From the NCBI GenBank assembly GCA_002067795.1, contig MVQI01000053.1:1-60395 (forward strand): a stretch of DNA of 60,395 nucleotides. The letters run 5' to 3'. Made by a program: the position numbers and the translations under genes. Positions 35,727-45,648 of this stretch are shown one piece after another. Position 1 is the stretch's first letter. Each line of letters begins with the position of its first letter. Below the pieces are notes generated by a model. The model was not told where the DNA came from. It worked only from the letters and a program-made list of their open reading frames with translations, and ran no database searches. Source of the stretch: Methanosaeta sp. PtaB.Bin039. Its GTDB lineage: Archaea; Halobacteriota; Methanosarcinia; Methanotrichales; Methanotrichaceae.

Positions 35727-36707
35727 TCAGACGGGCGGTGCGCCATCCATGGCAGGCCCAGCCGAAGAGGAGAAGTCTTCCGGCACTCCAACGATAGTCG
35801 TCGCCGCCGAGACCGTTCCCAGCCACACCCGCCCGTATCCGAGGCCAAAGGCGAAACCGGGGTACTGGGCCTGGATCACGTAGTATCCAGAGGGTAGGTC
35901 CATCCCGTAGTAACCGAACATATCCGTCGTCCGGCTGAACCTGCCGCCCTCATTGTTCGTTATTAGCACCGAAACCCCGGGTATGCCCCGACCAAGGGGA
36001 TCGACTACACGGCCAACAAGGCTGTTAGCGGTGTTGTAGCCGCCAGGATCGACCCTGATAGATACGTTGTTGCTCGCCCGCCCTGAGGCTATGGCCGCGA
36101 AGATATGAGGCGACAGGATCTCGGCATGGCCTCCGCTAAGCCTGTACCATCCGGCAGCGGCAAATCCGCTGGAGTACACCTGCTGGCCGGAGTCGTACAG
36201 GATCAGAGGCCCTGGTCGAAGAACCCGTAACCACAGAACTATGGGGTCTCCCAGAACGACCGTTCCCTGAGTGGTTAGGATCGGGCCCTGCTGGAGGAAC
36301 AGCTGGTTTGCCGTCCTGGGATCATCGTTTATGGTCAAGCCGACAGCTGCCGGATCGGCCAGCTCCAATATCCAGCTCTGGGTGGCAGAAGGACTGTATG
36401 GATCCCATGCAGCCCTTGGAAATGCATCGCCGTAGCCTCCAGGACCGTAGGGGTCCCAGTCGGGCCGGCCGACAGAGTAGGGATTCAGATAATCGGGCTG
36501 CAGAATCGTCTGGATCTGGCCGCTTTGAGAGCCTGGCGTCATCCAGTCCACCGGCCTGTTGCTGCCTGTTGCTCCGAAAGCAAGACAGCTTGCCGGCAGT
36601 AGAAGCAACGATATCATCAGCGCTGCCAACCAGGCGCGAGGATTGGCGGCTGGCCGGCCAGACGTGCCGACCTCTGGACCAGGCATGACCTTTACGTCTA
36701 GATTCAA
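35727..36707 (-). CDS. Secreted protein with carboxypeptidase regulatory-like domain
   Basis: A 326-residue protein with a signal/anchor segment at about 25-44 (WLAALMISLLLLPASCLAFG), a Pro/Tyr/Gly-rich region, a beta domain (about 108-215) and a C-terminal CarboxypepD_reg-like fold at about 228-290 (NSLVGRVVDPLGRGIPGVSVLITNNEGGRFSRTTDMFGYYGMDLPSGYYVIQAQYPG). Such domains are common in archaeal surface proteins. The start is TTG 36707 with GGGGGT upstream. Function unknown. Confidence 0.65.
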   Translation of the reverse strand: MNLDVKVMPGPEVGTSGRPAANPRAWLAALMISLLLLPASCLAFGATGSNRPVDWMTPGSQSGQIQTILQPDYLNPYSVGRPDWDPYGPGGYGDAFPRAAWDPYSPSATQSWILELADPAAVGLTINDDPRTANQLFLQQGPILTTQGTVVLGDPIVLWLRVLRPGPLILYDSGQQVYSSGFAAAGWYRLSGGHAEILSPHIFAAIASGRASNNVSIRVDPGGYNTANSLVGRVVDPLGRGIPGVSVLITNNEGGRFSRTTDMFGYYGMDLPSGYYVIQAQYPGFAFGLGYGRVWLGTVSAATTIVGVPEDFSSSAGPAMDGAPPV

Positions 36708-36784
36708 TCAGATAACCCCCGAGATCTCCTCTCTGCTCGCTCTCAGGCCTTATAATTTTCGGACTTTTCTCGGGTTTTCTGTCA

Positions 36785-37999
36785 TCATTCGGATCTGAGG
36801 GCTTCTATCGGGTCCAGCTTGGCTGCCTTGTTTGCAGGGTACGCCCCAGCCAGGGTGGTTGCAAGAGTGCCGAAGAGCAGGCCAACTGCCACCGATGACG
36901 CTGTCACGAGGGATGGAAGGTTCGCCAGGCTGCCGATGGCCACTGAGATTGCCGCGCCCAGCACGACACCGATCAGGCTGCTGGCCAGGCCAAGCATAGC
37001 AGCCTCGAGGAAGTACTGCCTGCGGATATCCCGGGTAGTGGCTCCGATGGCCTTCATGGTGCCGATCTCCCGGATCCTTTCCCTGACTGTCAGCATCATC
37101 ACATTTGAGATTCCGATTCCGCCCACAACCAGCGATATGGCTGCGATCCCTCCCAGGACCAGCCTGATCATAGTAAGTATGCTCTCCAAAGAGGCAAGCA
37201 TGGCCCGAGGCGTGACCGCTGAGAAGGCCTCATCCTTGTGGTACCTCTTGAGCTCCTGCAGGATGCGATCCACAACCGTATCGACTGTGGTCGGATCGTG
37301 GACCGTCACCTCGATGGACTGATAAAAATAGCTGTCCTGCCCCTGCAGCTCTTCATATGCCCGGTGAGTTATGTATATTCGCTGATTGGGATCCGATCCG
37401 AAATTTCCGGACTCTTTCTCCTCCTCGAGCACTCCAACCACCTTTACGTCGATCCAGCGATCGTCCCGGTACAGGCGGATGCGGCTGCCAGGCGAGATCT
37501 TCATGCGGAATAGATTCTCAGAGACACCCTGGCCGATCACCGCTGCCTTGTAGTCGGACTCCATGAGGAAGCGGCCAGTGCCCACCTTCTCCCTCAGGGC
37601 GTCTTCGGTCTCCGGAGACACCGCTATTATGCCGCTTGAAGCGTTCTTTCCCCTGAATGATACAACCGCGCTGGACTGGCTGCGAGGCGAGGCAGACCTG
37701 ACACCAACGACGTTGTCTAGAGCCTTCACGTCTTTATCTGTGAACTTGGCAGGTTCCTGGGAGGTGCGGAAGCTCTGGGGGCCGCCGCCACCGCTCCAGG
37801 TCCCGGGAACTACGTTTATCACATCGAGGTCCAGGCCCTTGAACTCGCTGAACACACCGCTGTAGAGTCCTTCCCCCATGGATAGCATGACCACTATCGA
37901 GAGCACGCCGATGATTATGCCGAGGCTGGACATGAAGGTCTTGAACCGATCCGCCTTGAAGCTGATCAGTATATACTCCAGGATGTCGGCAAGCCTCAT
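36785..37999 (-). CDS. ABC transporter permease, MacB/FtsX type
   Basis: A 404-residue permease with one N-terminal helix (SLGIIIGVLSIVVMLSMGEGLYSG), a large extracellular MacB-like domain (about 60-280) and three C-terminal helices in the FtsX domain (GGIAAISLVVGGIGISNVMMLTVRERIREIGTMKAIGATTRDI). AGGTGG precedes ATG 37999. It is the third gene of an operon with an ATPase and a COG1361-like protein. Such systems move lipids, peptides or transmit force to the envelope rather than import. Confidence 0.88.
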   Translation of the reverse strand: MRLADILEYILISFKADRFKTFMSSLGIIIGVLSIVVMLSMGEGLYSGVFSEFKGLDLDVINVVPGTWSGGGGPQSFRTSQEPAKFTDKDVKALDNVVGVRSASPRSQSSAVVSFRGKNASSGIIAVSPETEDALREKVGTGRFLMESDYKAAVIGQGVSENLFRMKISPGSRIRLYRDDRWIDVKVVGVLEEEKESGNFGSDPNQRIYITHRAYEELQGQDSYFYQSIEVTVHDPTTVDTVVDRILQELKRYHKDEAFSAVTPRAMLASLESILTMIRLVLGGIAAISLVVGGIGISNVMMLTVRERIREIGTMKAIGATTRDIRRQYFLEAAMLGLASSLIGVVLGAAISVAIGSLANLPSLVTASSVAVGLLFGTLATTLAGAYPANKAAKLDPIEALRSE

Positions 38000-38034
38000 G
38001 TAGCCACCTGGCCAATGCAGCGCACCTTCAGGCT

Positions 38035-38904
38035 TTAGGCCTCCTTCCCCGCCGAGTAGGCCTTTGAAAGACGCCTCCTCCAAATAAATATCGCCGCACC
38101 GACAAGCAAGAGAGCTGCTACCCCCGCAGCCGGCAAAAGCGGGCTTCCCGAAGAGGCAGCGGGAGCTGGCGAGTACGTGGTGTTGTACTTTTCAGAACGA
38201 TGCCACGTATCCCCGTTCTTGAACCTGGAATAGAATGAGAGGTTGCGGGCGTTCTGAATTGGCTGGTTGGGCTGGCTTGGCTCCAGGCGGAAGCTTATCG
38301 TGAAGACCTCGTCCGGGTCCATTGTGCCAACATAGTATTCCTCTGGTGAGAATGTAACTCCACTGGCCTCGGGGACTATAGTGACGGCGTTGAGGGTGTT
38401 TGCCCTTGGATTTGCCACGTTCAGGCTTATGGTGGATATGCCAGCCGAATCTGCCCTGGCCAGCCCCAAGCCTGACGAGTCGATTCTTACCGGGATCCTG
38501 CGGCCGATGGTCTCTTTGTCGTATCCGGCATGGACAGTGAAGTTCAGGAAGTAGGTTCCATCCGGGATGTCTTCTTCAGCCCTGATCTTGTAGTAGAGGA
38601 CCACTCGATCCGTCGGGCCTATCAGTCCCACATCCTCAAAGTCCCCGCTCAGAACCTCTATCTCAGCCGAGCCTTCCAGATCAGTCCTCTGGACAGGAGT
38701 TGAGACGGTGGCACCGCGGGCGTTTTCGCCACCCACCCCGTACTCCGCCGCGCCGTTCTCCATATGGATGGCCAGAACGGCAGTATCCCCAGGCATCAGC
38801 ACCTCTGGAGTCGTAGTGGAATCTATCTCCACAGGCATGTGAAATGTGTAAGCCGATGCCGCCAAAGTCATCAGCATGATCGTCAATGCGAATAAAGCCT
38901 TCAA
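38035..38904 (-). CDS. Membrane-anchored COG1361-like protein, partner of the ABC transporter
   Basis: A signal peptide (1-18) is followed by two Ig-like beta domains (VLMPGDTAVLAIHMENG...; STISLNVANPRANTLNAVTIVPEASGVTFSPEEYYVGTMDPDEVFTISFRL), a Ser/Ala/Pro linker and a C-terminal helix with basic tail (LLPAAGVAALLLVGAAIFIWRRRLSKAY). This is the COG1361 S-layer-domain layout. It overlaps the ATPase gene by 4 bases and lies 35 bases before the permease, so it is probably an extracytoplasmic component of that transporter. Confidence 0.75.
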   Translation of the reverse strand: MKALFALTIMLMTLAASAYTFHMPVEIDSTTTPEVLMPGDTAVLAIHMENGAAEYGVGGENARGATVSTPVQRTDLEGSAEIEVLSGDFEDVGLIGPTDRVVLYYKIRAEEDIPDGTYFLNFTVHAGYDKETIGRRIPVRIDSSGLGLARADSAGISTISLNVANPRANTLNAVTIVPEASGVTFSPEEYYVGTMDPDEVFTISFRLEPSQPNQPIQNARNLSFYSRFKNGDTWHRSEKYNTTYSPAPAASSGSPLLPAAGVAALLLVGAAIFIWRRRLSKAYSAGKEA

Positions 38905-39626
38905 GGCCCTTCCCCCAAAACTCGACCGTCCCGCAGACGGATGATCCGGCTACAGGTGGCGGTTATCTCCGGGTTGTGGGTGACCATGATTATGGTGCGC
39001 CCCTCCCGGTTAAGCCTGTTCATGATGCTCATTACCTCATCGCTGCTCTTAAGATCCAGGTTTCCGGTGGGCTCGTCGGCTATTATTATGCCTGGATCGT
39101 TGGCGAGTGCCCGGGCTATGGCCACCCTTTGACGCTCTCCGCCGGAGAGCCTGAGAGGGCTGTAATCAATGCGGTGCTCAAGGCCCACCTGCTGCAGTAG
39201 CTCTGCTGCTCTCTTCTCCCTCTGATCCCTGGGTACTTCAGCCAGGACCATGGGCATCTCCACATTCTTTCTCACCGAGATGCGGCTGATCAGGTTGAAG
39301 GTCTGGAATATAAATCCCAGGTCGTGGCGTCTGATACGGGCCAACTCGTCCTCAGACCTGCCGCTTACATCCTGACCGTGCAGCAGATAGCGCCCGCTGC
39401 TGGGCCAGTCCAGGCAGCCCACCAGGTTCATAAGCGTGGATTTTCCGCTTCCAGAAGGGCCCATAAGGGCCACGAACTCGCCCTGCTCTATGGACAGGTC
39501 CACGCCTTTCAGCACCTGGACAACGCTGTCGCCAATGCGAAACGACTTCTCTATTCCAGAGAGCTCAATCACCTTTGTTATCGCCTTCACCTCTCGATCA
39601 TGCGGCAGGCCATCTTGGTCGCTCAT
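38901..39626 (-). CDS. ABC transporter ATP-binding protein, LolD/MacB type
   Basis: A 241-residue ATPase. Walker A is GPSGSGKSTLMN, the Q-loop FIFQTFNLISRISV, the signature LSGGERQRVAIARALAN, Walker B IIIADEPTGNLD, and the switch His MVTHN. It fits the MacB-type exporter ATPases in length and motif wording. ATG 39626 is preferred over a longer frame that lacks conserved residues. It is the first gene of a three-gene operon. Confidence 0.92.
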   Translation of the reverse strand: MSDQDGLPHDREVKAITKVIELSGIEKSFRIGDSVVQVLKGVDLSIEQGEFVALMGPSGSGKSTLMNLVGCLDWPSSGRYLLHGQDVSGRSEDELARIRRHDLGFIFQTFNLISRISVRKNVEMPMVLAEVPRDQREKRAAELLQQVGLEHRIDYSPLRLSGGERQRVAIARALANDPGIIIADEPTGNLDLKSSDEVMSIMNRLNREGRTIIMVTHNPEITATCSRIIRLRDGRVLGEGP

Positions 39627-40451
39627 TACGGCTTTCTTTTCGCAGGTTTCTGCCCGTATCTGCCACCCATCTGGCTGCGGCAATAGGAGGTCCGGCAGCC
39701 AGGGGACTGCCAAATATGCGGGCACCTGCCCGTATCCCTACACGAACAGGTACATCATATCCTTAATCCTGCCAGAGGCAAGCCCTCATTTTCGGGACTT
39801 GACCGGGAGAAGCTCGTCCGGCCTTCGGATTTGTGCTGTACCACCATCTCCAGGGGAAAATGGCGGAATTCCGCCCCGGCACCATCTCCCACTGCAAGGT
39901 CCCCATTTCAAGAACGATAGATAAAGCTGGTATCGAACGAACGTCACCTCGGCTCAGTGCCGATCTGAAAGCGACCGTTCGGATGGCGGGAAGACCGGCT
40001 TCATGAACGTTCCATCGGAGCCAGAATGGCACCGAATGGTTCGGATTGGCGAGTTATTGCGGAATTGAGGGACTCTGCAGTCTGAGAGGGCCACCGGGCA
40101 GCCGTGCCGGTCTTCATGAAATGCAATACGGATTTCGCCGAAAGATCCGAACATTCCATATAAACGAAAATTACTTAACTGATCCTGCCAAACTGGGTCT
40201 GTCAGCACGAGAGGGCAAAGAAGCCAGAGAGATAACGAGTGATTTGTCAAGATGGAAAAGCAGAAAAATACAATAGAAGTCTGTGACGACTGATTTTCCG
40301 CGCCCAAGCCTGGCCCAAAGACACTTGAGAGCGAGAGACAGAAATATATAGGGAGGGGAGAAGGAGTCTGCCATCCCGGAAGGGCAGCGCCGCCAAATTT
40401 ACAGCAGAACGGTTGGCTGCAGGCCTGTCGGTGCCCGCAAGAAAGACATAA
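39627..40451. other. Long divergent gap before the S-layer gene
   Basis: More than 800 bases with no supported gene. It includes an AT-rich stretch (40140-40180) and a second TATA-like AAATATATAGGGAGG near 40343-40355. It may hold regulatory elements for the highly expressed S-layer gene or the ABC operon; nothing more specific was seen. Confidence 0.4.
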
Positions 40452-40488
40452 ATTATATATAGGATTGACATTTAAGCGATATATAAAA
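40452..40488 (+). promoter_or_regulatory. S-layer gene promoter with two TATA-like boxes
   Basis: ATTATATATA (40452-40461) would place transcription start near 40483 and leave a 25-base leader that includes AGGTGGAG. A second box ATATATAAAA (40479-40488) is too close to the ATG at 40509 for a leader with that site. The first is the likelier promoter. Confidence 0.55.
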
Positions 40489-40508
40489 TTAACGCAGGTG
40501 GAGAGTTC

Positions 40509-43500
40509 ATGAATATCCGCAGGGCCTGGGTAGTCGGCCTTTTCCTCATTACGATCTCAGCATTGCTGATGGGGGGGATGGCTGCCAACAATACGAGCGA
40601 TGAGACGGTGGCGGCCGCATCGGCAAAGTTGCCGGGCTCAAATTTGAGCCCAGAGAGTACGCCTGAAGATTTTTTCACGACCAATGAGCAGAGGCCGAGC
40701 AATATCACAGTGAAGTTCAAGAGACTTGGCAACACATCGGCCAGGTCTCCGGTGACTCTTGGGGCATCAGGAGCTGTCTCAAAGACAGCAGAGTCGCCTG
40801 CCAACAACTCATCCGCAGGATCGGCTGCTGCCGCACCGATCCAGACGGCCGCCGCAGTGGCTGCAGCCCCGGCCGGCTCGACTGGCACAACCGTCGCTGC
40901 CCCCAATGCCAGCAACGGAACTGCGGTGACCCCTGAGAACCTGCCCACCGACAACCAGGTGGCTGTGGCAAGTCCGGGCCCTGCCAATGGCACCGCCTCG
41001 AACGTGAGCGAGATTGAACCAGCCGGCTTTTCGGATAATGCCTCCACCACAAACCAGAGCGTTCAGGATGCAGGGGCTGTGCTGATAACCCCGGACATGC
41101 TGGCGGACAACCAGACTCCTCCGGATAACCAGGCGCCTGAGGAACCTGTGGCCGAAGAGGAGGTGGCAGCATCCCTGGACGAGGAGAGTGACCAGGACCT
41201 CCCAACCGATCGCATATGGAGAGAGGGGTCGGCCAATCCATACATCTGGACCCCACTCTCGTTTTCCGGATTCTTCTACGACCTGGATGACGATGTGGGG
41301 ACGGAGCGTCTCAAGATAACCCTGAGCTCATCGGCCGGACGGCCCAGCCGCTCCCTTGAATCCGGAGCCATCCTCTACAGCAGCCGCGTCAAGCCGCTGG
41401 ACTTCCAGTTCGATGACTGGGGCCAGTACAACGTGATCGGCTTCATGGCTCAGAAGTACTTCGCCGGTTACATAACAGGCGACCTCTTCAGCAAGGATTA
41501 CAGCATGATCAACGACAACCAGCTCCGAAGAGTGCTTATCGATAGCGATGATGAGAGCTCGATCACCAGCGGTTCGGTCATGCCTCTTGAGGAGGGCTTC
41601 GAGCTGCGAATCAAGGAGATCGACCTAAACGGCAACAAGGTCTACCTGGCCCTGGCAAAGGACGGGGACGAGGTGGACAGCAAGGTCATCACGCCAAGCG
41701 ATACCAAGAGCGCCACATACATGTACGAGGTCGATGTCTCAGGCGAGGATGTCCCCCTGATAATGGCCCACGTCTCCAACGTATTTGCAGGAGCCGAGTC
41801 AAGCCTCGTCACGATAGACGGGCTCTTCCAGATCTCCGACACATACGCCTCGGTTGAGGAGGACGATAAGTACGACGAGATGCAGGTGGTGATGGTATCC
41901 GACCAGGGCATCGAGATGGAGAACGAGGATTCGGTGACCCTCAAGAGGGGCAAGACCGTGAAGCTCATGGGCGATGTCGGCCTGCTGGTGGCAGACGCCG
42001 ATGAGGTCAGGTTTGCCCCGATCGTCGAGAAGACCGGGACCTATGAGATCCGGGGAACCATAATCAATCCGGATCGGCAGGAGTTCACCTGGACGCCGTA
42101 CAACTTCGAGGGGTTCTACTACGATATTGACGATGACGTGGGGACAGAGCGCCTTTTGGTCAAGCTCAGCGGGGAGAAGATCGCTGAGGGAGACATGCAG
42201 TATGAGACCCAGCCACAGGCAGTGAAGTTCGAGTTCAACGACTGGGGCAGGTACGACGTCATCGGATTCATGGCGGACAAGTATTTCGCCGGATTCAATA
42301 ACGAGAGCACTTTCACCGACGAGTTCAGCACAATTAACGAGGGAGAGCTGCGCCGGGTGCTGACGGATACCGACGACGAGAGCACAATAAGCACTGGCAC
42401 AGTCCTGCCGCTTGAGGAGGGCTACGAGCTGCAGATCAAGCAGGTGGACGTCAACGGAAACAAGGTCTGGCTCTCGCTTACCAAGGACGGGGACGAGGTG
42501 GACAACAAGGTGATAAGCCCGTCCACTGGCGACCTGAAGGCCTCCACCTATGCTTACAAGATAAAGGTCGGCTCGGAGGATGTGCCGATCATCGCTGCCC
42601 ACATAAGCAACGTCTTCCGGGGCAGGGAAGCAGACCTGGCAACCGTGGACGGCCTCTTCCAGGTGTCCGACTCCCCGGAGTCGGTGGAGGAGGGCGAGAC
42701 TCATGGGAAGATGAAGGTGGACGTCCTCTCCGATGAGGGCATCACCATGATCAACGACGGGTCCATATCCCTGGGCAGGGGCAAGAAGGTGGAGATCATG
42801 GGCAACCTGAAACTTCAGGTGGCAGACAGCACGAGGAAGGATTTCTCGCCGGTGGCACTGAGGGTGGCCAAGACCCAGCCCATGAAGATCAACACAACCG
42901 AGGCCCAGGTAAACAAGACGACCACCATAGAGGTCTACTCCGGCACATCCTCTGTAGCAGGGGCAAGAGTGCTTGTCGAGGGACAGGAGATCGGAACCAC
43001 TGACAAGGACGGACTGGTGAGGTATCTGCCTCAAAAGACCGGCAGCCTGCAGGTCCAGGCAAAGTCCAGCGGGTATGACGACGCCAATGCAACCCTGATG
43101 GTCAGGAGCGAGGCCGAGGCCCGCAAGATGTCGATTACTGTTCCGCCAGAGGTCTACAGGGGCGAGGACTTCCTGATCTCGGTGAAGTCCGCCGACGGAT
43201 CTGCAGTGAGTGGTGCAGGCATAGCCATAGACGGCCAGAAGATCGGAACTACGGATTCGCAGGGCACGATCTCCCATGCCATAAATGCTACCGGCCAGCA
43301 CACGGTGACTGCGGAGATGAGCGGCCTGGACAGGGCATCCAGAACCGTTCAGGTGGTATCTCCGCTCAAGGTGGTCAGCCTCAACGTGTCTGCCAAGCCG
43401 ACCGCAGGACAGCCGGTCAAGGTGACTGCCGAGGTGCAGAACCAGGGCAAGCAGCCGGAGACAAAGGAGCTGGTCCTAAAAGTCAACGGCAATGCCTCGG

Positions 43501-43745
43501 TGAACAAGACCGCATCGGTTGATGCTGGACAGACCAAGAAGGTCGAGTTCGAGTACAGGCCCAAAGAGGCAGGCCAGTACAACTTCGAGGTGGAAGGTGT
43601 CCGGCAGACAGCCACGGTTGAGGAGACGCAGAGCAACTGGATGATCTGGGCGGTCGCCCTGATCGTCCTGATAGCTCTGGGCGGCGGGTTTTACCTGTAC
43701 CGGAGCGGAGAGCTGGAGACCCTGAGGCGGCGCTTTGGCCGCTGA
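40509..43745 (+). CDS. S-layer protein with two duplication domains
   Basis: A 1078-residue surface protein. Residues 1-25 are a signal peptide; 26-235 are low complexity (Ala, Asn, Pro, Thr, Ser) with many N-glycosylation sequons. Two homologous S-layer family duplication domains follow (about 238-510 and 515-795), each with WTP-F-GF-YD-DDDVGTERL, DWG-Y-VIGFMA-KYFAGF, DDES-I--G-V-PLEEG, KDGDEVD-KVI-PS and a second half V-DGLFQ-SD. After these come two Ig-like repeats (about 795-950), a CARDB-like domain (to about 1040) and a C-terminal helix (MIWAVALIVLIALGGGFYLY) with basic tail. The layout matches the Methanosarcina S-layer family, anchored to the membrane by the C-terminus. Confidence 0.88.
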   Translation: MNIRRAWVVGLFLITISALLMGGMAANNTSDETVAAASAKLPGSNLSPESTPEDFFTTNEQRPSNITVKFKRLGNTSARSPVTLGASGAVSKTAESPANNSSAGSAAAAPIQTAAAVAAAPAGSTGTTVAAPNASNGTAVTPENLPTDNQVAVASPGPANGTASNVSEIEPAGFSDNASTTNQSVQDAGAVLITPDMLADNQTPPDNQAPEEPVAEEEVAASLDEESDQDLPTDRIWREGSANPYIWTPLSFSGFFYDLDDDVGTERLKITLSSSAGRPSRSLESGAILYSSRVKPLDFQFDDWGQYNVIGFMAQKYFAGYITGDLFSKDYSMINDNQLRRVLIDSDDESSITSGSVMPLEEGFELRIKEIDLNGNKVYLALAKDGDEVDSKVITPSDTKSATYMYEVDVSGEDVPLIMAHVSNVFAGAESSLVTIDGLFQISDTYASVEEDDKYDEMQVVMVSDQGIEMENEDSVTLKRGKTVKLMGDVGLLVADADEVRFAPIVEKTGTYEIRGTIINPDRQEFTWTPYNFEGFYYDIDDDVGTERLLVKLSGEKIAEGDMQYETQPQAVKFEFNDWGRYDVIGFMADKYFAGFNNESTFTDEFSTINEGELRRVLTDTDDESTISTGTVLPLEEGYELQIKQVDVNGNKVWLSLTKDGDEVDNKVISPSTGDLKASTYAYKIKVGSEDVPIIAAHISNVFRGREADLATVDGLFQVSDSPESVEEGETHGKMKVDVLSDEGITMINDGSISLGRGKKVEIMGNLKLQVADSTRKDFSPVALRVAKTQPMKINTTEAQVNKTTTIEVYSGTSSVAGARVLVEGQEIGTTDKDGLVRYLPQKTGSLQVQAKSSGYDDANATLMVRSEAEARKMSITVPPEVYRGEDFLISVKSADGSAVSGAGIAIDGQKIGTTDSQGTISHAINATGQHTVTAEMSGLDRASRTVQVVSPLKVVSLNVSAKPTAGQPVKVTAEVQNQGKQPETKELVLKVNGNASVNKTASVDAGQTKKVEFEYRPKEAGQYNFEVEGVRQTATVEETQSNWMIWAVALIVLIALGGGFYLYRSGELETLRRRFGR

Positions 43746-44349
43746 GGGTCTCTTCTGCCCTCATCTTTTCTTTTTTGCTTCTCCGTTAATCTGTCAATCA
43801 CCTTTTCCGGCCTCTTGCGGGTAGGATTGGCATATCAGGTTGAACATTTCCATGTTCTCGAATATGTGCGTGAGGATCCGGCGGCCTGCTGACTTATATA
43901 ATATTTATCTCTTTGGTCCAGCGAATATTGAACAGATAATTGAATCGTCGGGATGAGGCTTCTGGAGGCCTGGGCGCCTGTGGCGCTTTATCCGGCAGAA
44001 TCCAGGTTAGCGGCGGTGGGTTAATGGAGTGCTGGCCAGAAAGATCATACGCCTAATTAGGTGGCCCTTCTCCATTAGCCAGATAGCTCTGCCCATATTC
44101 TTGGCCTGACGGAAAGGTGAGTTAGAGGGTCCTCATAATCCGAATTTATACTGATGATGTTGCTCCCCGGCAACCATCTATTGGTGGCGCAAAAGGCGAG
44201 CCTGCGGATGGGCCACGACCGAAGCTATGGAATTGTTCCTCAGCCTATCTTTGCGGGTATCTGGTTGTCTCTTATATGCCGGCAATAGCTTCAAATCTGC
44301 GGGAGATTTTCGATTTTGGATAAAAATTGAGAAGAAGGGGCTGCGGCCC
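43746..44349. other. Convergent gap: terminator and a possible small RNA
   Basis: A T-run (43771-43776) after the S-layer stop is a likely terminator. A TATA-like CTTATATAATATT near 43892-43904 points rightward to a stretch with paired segments (43969-44006) but no good coding frame. Nothing else was identified. Confidence 0.4.
43892..44030 (+). ncRNA. Candidate small structured RNA
   Basis: Downstream of the TATA-like box at about 43892-43904, CCTGG (43969-43973) pairs with CCAGG (44002-44006), and inside it GCGCC (43974-43978) pairs with GGCGC (43982-43986). The only frame, 23 codons from ATG 43953, has no ribosome-binding site of note. Ends are estimates. Confidence 0.3.
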
Positions 44350-45648
44350 TCAGATCTGCCGCCGGTCCACAACCTTCTTGGACTTGCCGGCAGTCCTTGG
44401 AATGCTGCCCTTCTCGAGAAGCTCGATCTTGCTGCGTACGTTGAGGACTGATTTAAGCCGGTCCTCCACCCTCTTCTGAAGCTTGGATAAGTCGGCCAGC
44501 TCTCCGGTGAACGCTTCGTCCTTCAGCTCCACCTGGATGCTGAGCTCGTCCAGTCCGTGCCGCTTTCTATCGACTATTACCTGGAAGTAATCGCCTATCT
44601 CAGGAATTGAGAGGAGAACGTCCTCGATCTGGCTTGGGAAGACGTTGATTCCACGCACAACAAGCATGTCGTCGGCCCTGCCGAGGAAGCGGTGCAGACG
44701 CCGGCTGACCCGTCCGCAGTTGCAGCCGTCCTCCAGGACATAGGTGACATCTCCTGTGCGGTATCGGATGAGCGGCATGGCCTCCTTGGTCAGAGATGTC
44801 AGGACGAGTTCGCCTGCCTCGCCGGGAGCGCAGGGCTGGCCTTCAGAGTCAAGTATCTCGACTAAGAAGTGGTCCTCCCATATGTGCAGTCCGTCCTGCT
44901 CGGTACACTCGAAAGCAACGCCAGGGCCGAACATCTCCGACAGCCCGTAAGAGTCGTAGGCCTTTATGCCGAAGGATGTCTCAAGCTCTGACCGCGCCTC
45001 GTCTGACCAGGGCTCTGCACCGAAGCAGCCGATACGCAGCTTGAGCTTGTCGATGATGCCCTTGGCCTGTGCTGTCTCCGCCAGGTATAGAGCGTAGGAT
45101 GGGGTGCAGTGCAGAACTGTGACGCCGAAGTCCATCATGATCTCAAGCTGGCGCTCTGTGTTGCCGACTCCGGAGGGGACAGCCATTGCCCCCATCCTCT
45201 CTATGCCGTAGTGGACTCCGAGGCCTCCGGTGAAAAATCCGTAGTTGACTGCGTTTTGGAATATGTCCTGCTTGGTTACGCCGACCATGACGAAGTCCCT
45301 GGCCATAAGGTCCGACCAGGTCTCGATGTCCTTCCTTGTATAGCCCACGACGGTGGGTTTTCCTGTGGTCCCTGAGGATGCATGGACCCTGACTACCTCA
45401 TCTGGTGGGGTGGCAAATAAGCCGAACGGGTAGTTCTCACGCAGGTCGGCCTTCCTGGTGGTGGGCAGACGCTGCAGGTCTTGCAGGCTATTTATCTGGG
45501 ACGGATCGATCCCCAGCGCCTTCATCTGCTGGTGATAGAAGGGTACGCTATTGTAGGCCCTGCCGACCGTATCCTTCAGACGCCTCAACTGGAGCTCTTC
45601 GAGCTCCGACCTCTCCATAAGCTCCATCTTAGGTTGCCAAAACGACAT
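44350..45648 (-). CDS. paaK: Phenylacetate-CoA ligase-like AMP-forming enzyme
   Basis: An adenylate-forming ligase that activates phenylacetate or related aryl acids with CoA. The 432 residues match PaaK length. Landmarks are SVPFYHQQMKALGI, VRVHASSGTTGKPTVVGYT (ATP loop), SYGLSEMFGPGVAFEC, MPLIRYRTGDVTYV and the C-terminal domain ending PRTAGKSKKVVDRR (catalytic Lys region). ATG 45648 has GGAAAG 7 bases upstream. In methanogens such enzymes are thought to salvage aryl acids for aromatic amino acids; a shared divergent promoter with the next gene gives no clear link. Confidence 0.88.
   Translation of the reverse strand: MSFWQPKMELMERSELEELQLRRLKDTVGRAYNSVPFYHQQMKALGIDPSQINSLQDLQRLPTTRKADLRENYPFGLFATPPDEVVRVHASSGTTGKPTVVGYTRKDIETWSDLMARDFVMVGVTKQDIFQNAVNYGFFTGGLGVHYGIERMGAMAVPSGVGNTERQLEIMMDFGVTVLHCTPSYALYLAETAQAKGIIDKLKLRIGCFGAEPWSDEARSELETSFGIKAYDSYGLSEMFGPGVAFECTEQDGLHIWEDHFLVEILDSEGQPCAPGEAGELVLTSLTKEAMPLIRYRTGDVTYVLEDGCNCGRVSRRLHRFLGRADDMLVVRGINVFPSQIEDVLLSIPEIGDYFQVIVDRKRHGLDELSIQVELKDEAFTGELADLSKLQKRVEDRLKSVLNVRSKIELLEKGSIPRTAGKSKKVVDRRQI

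Noticed and set aside
41799-43301. 500-codon leftward open frame inside the S-layer gene
   Set aside because: It lies antisense to a strongly supported gene, has no family features, and is explained by the codon bias of the S-layer gene.
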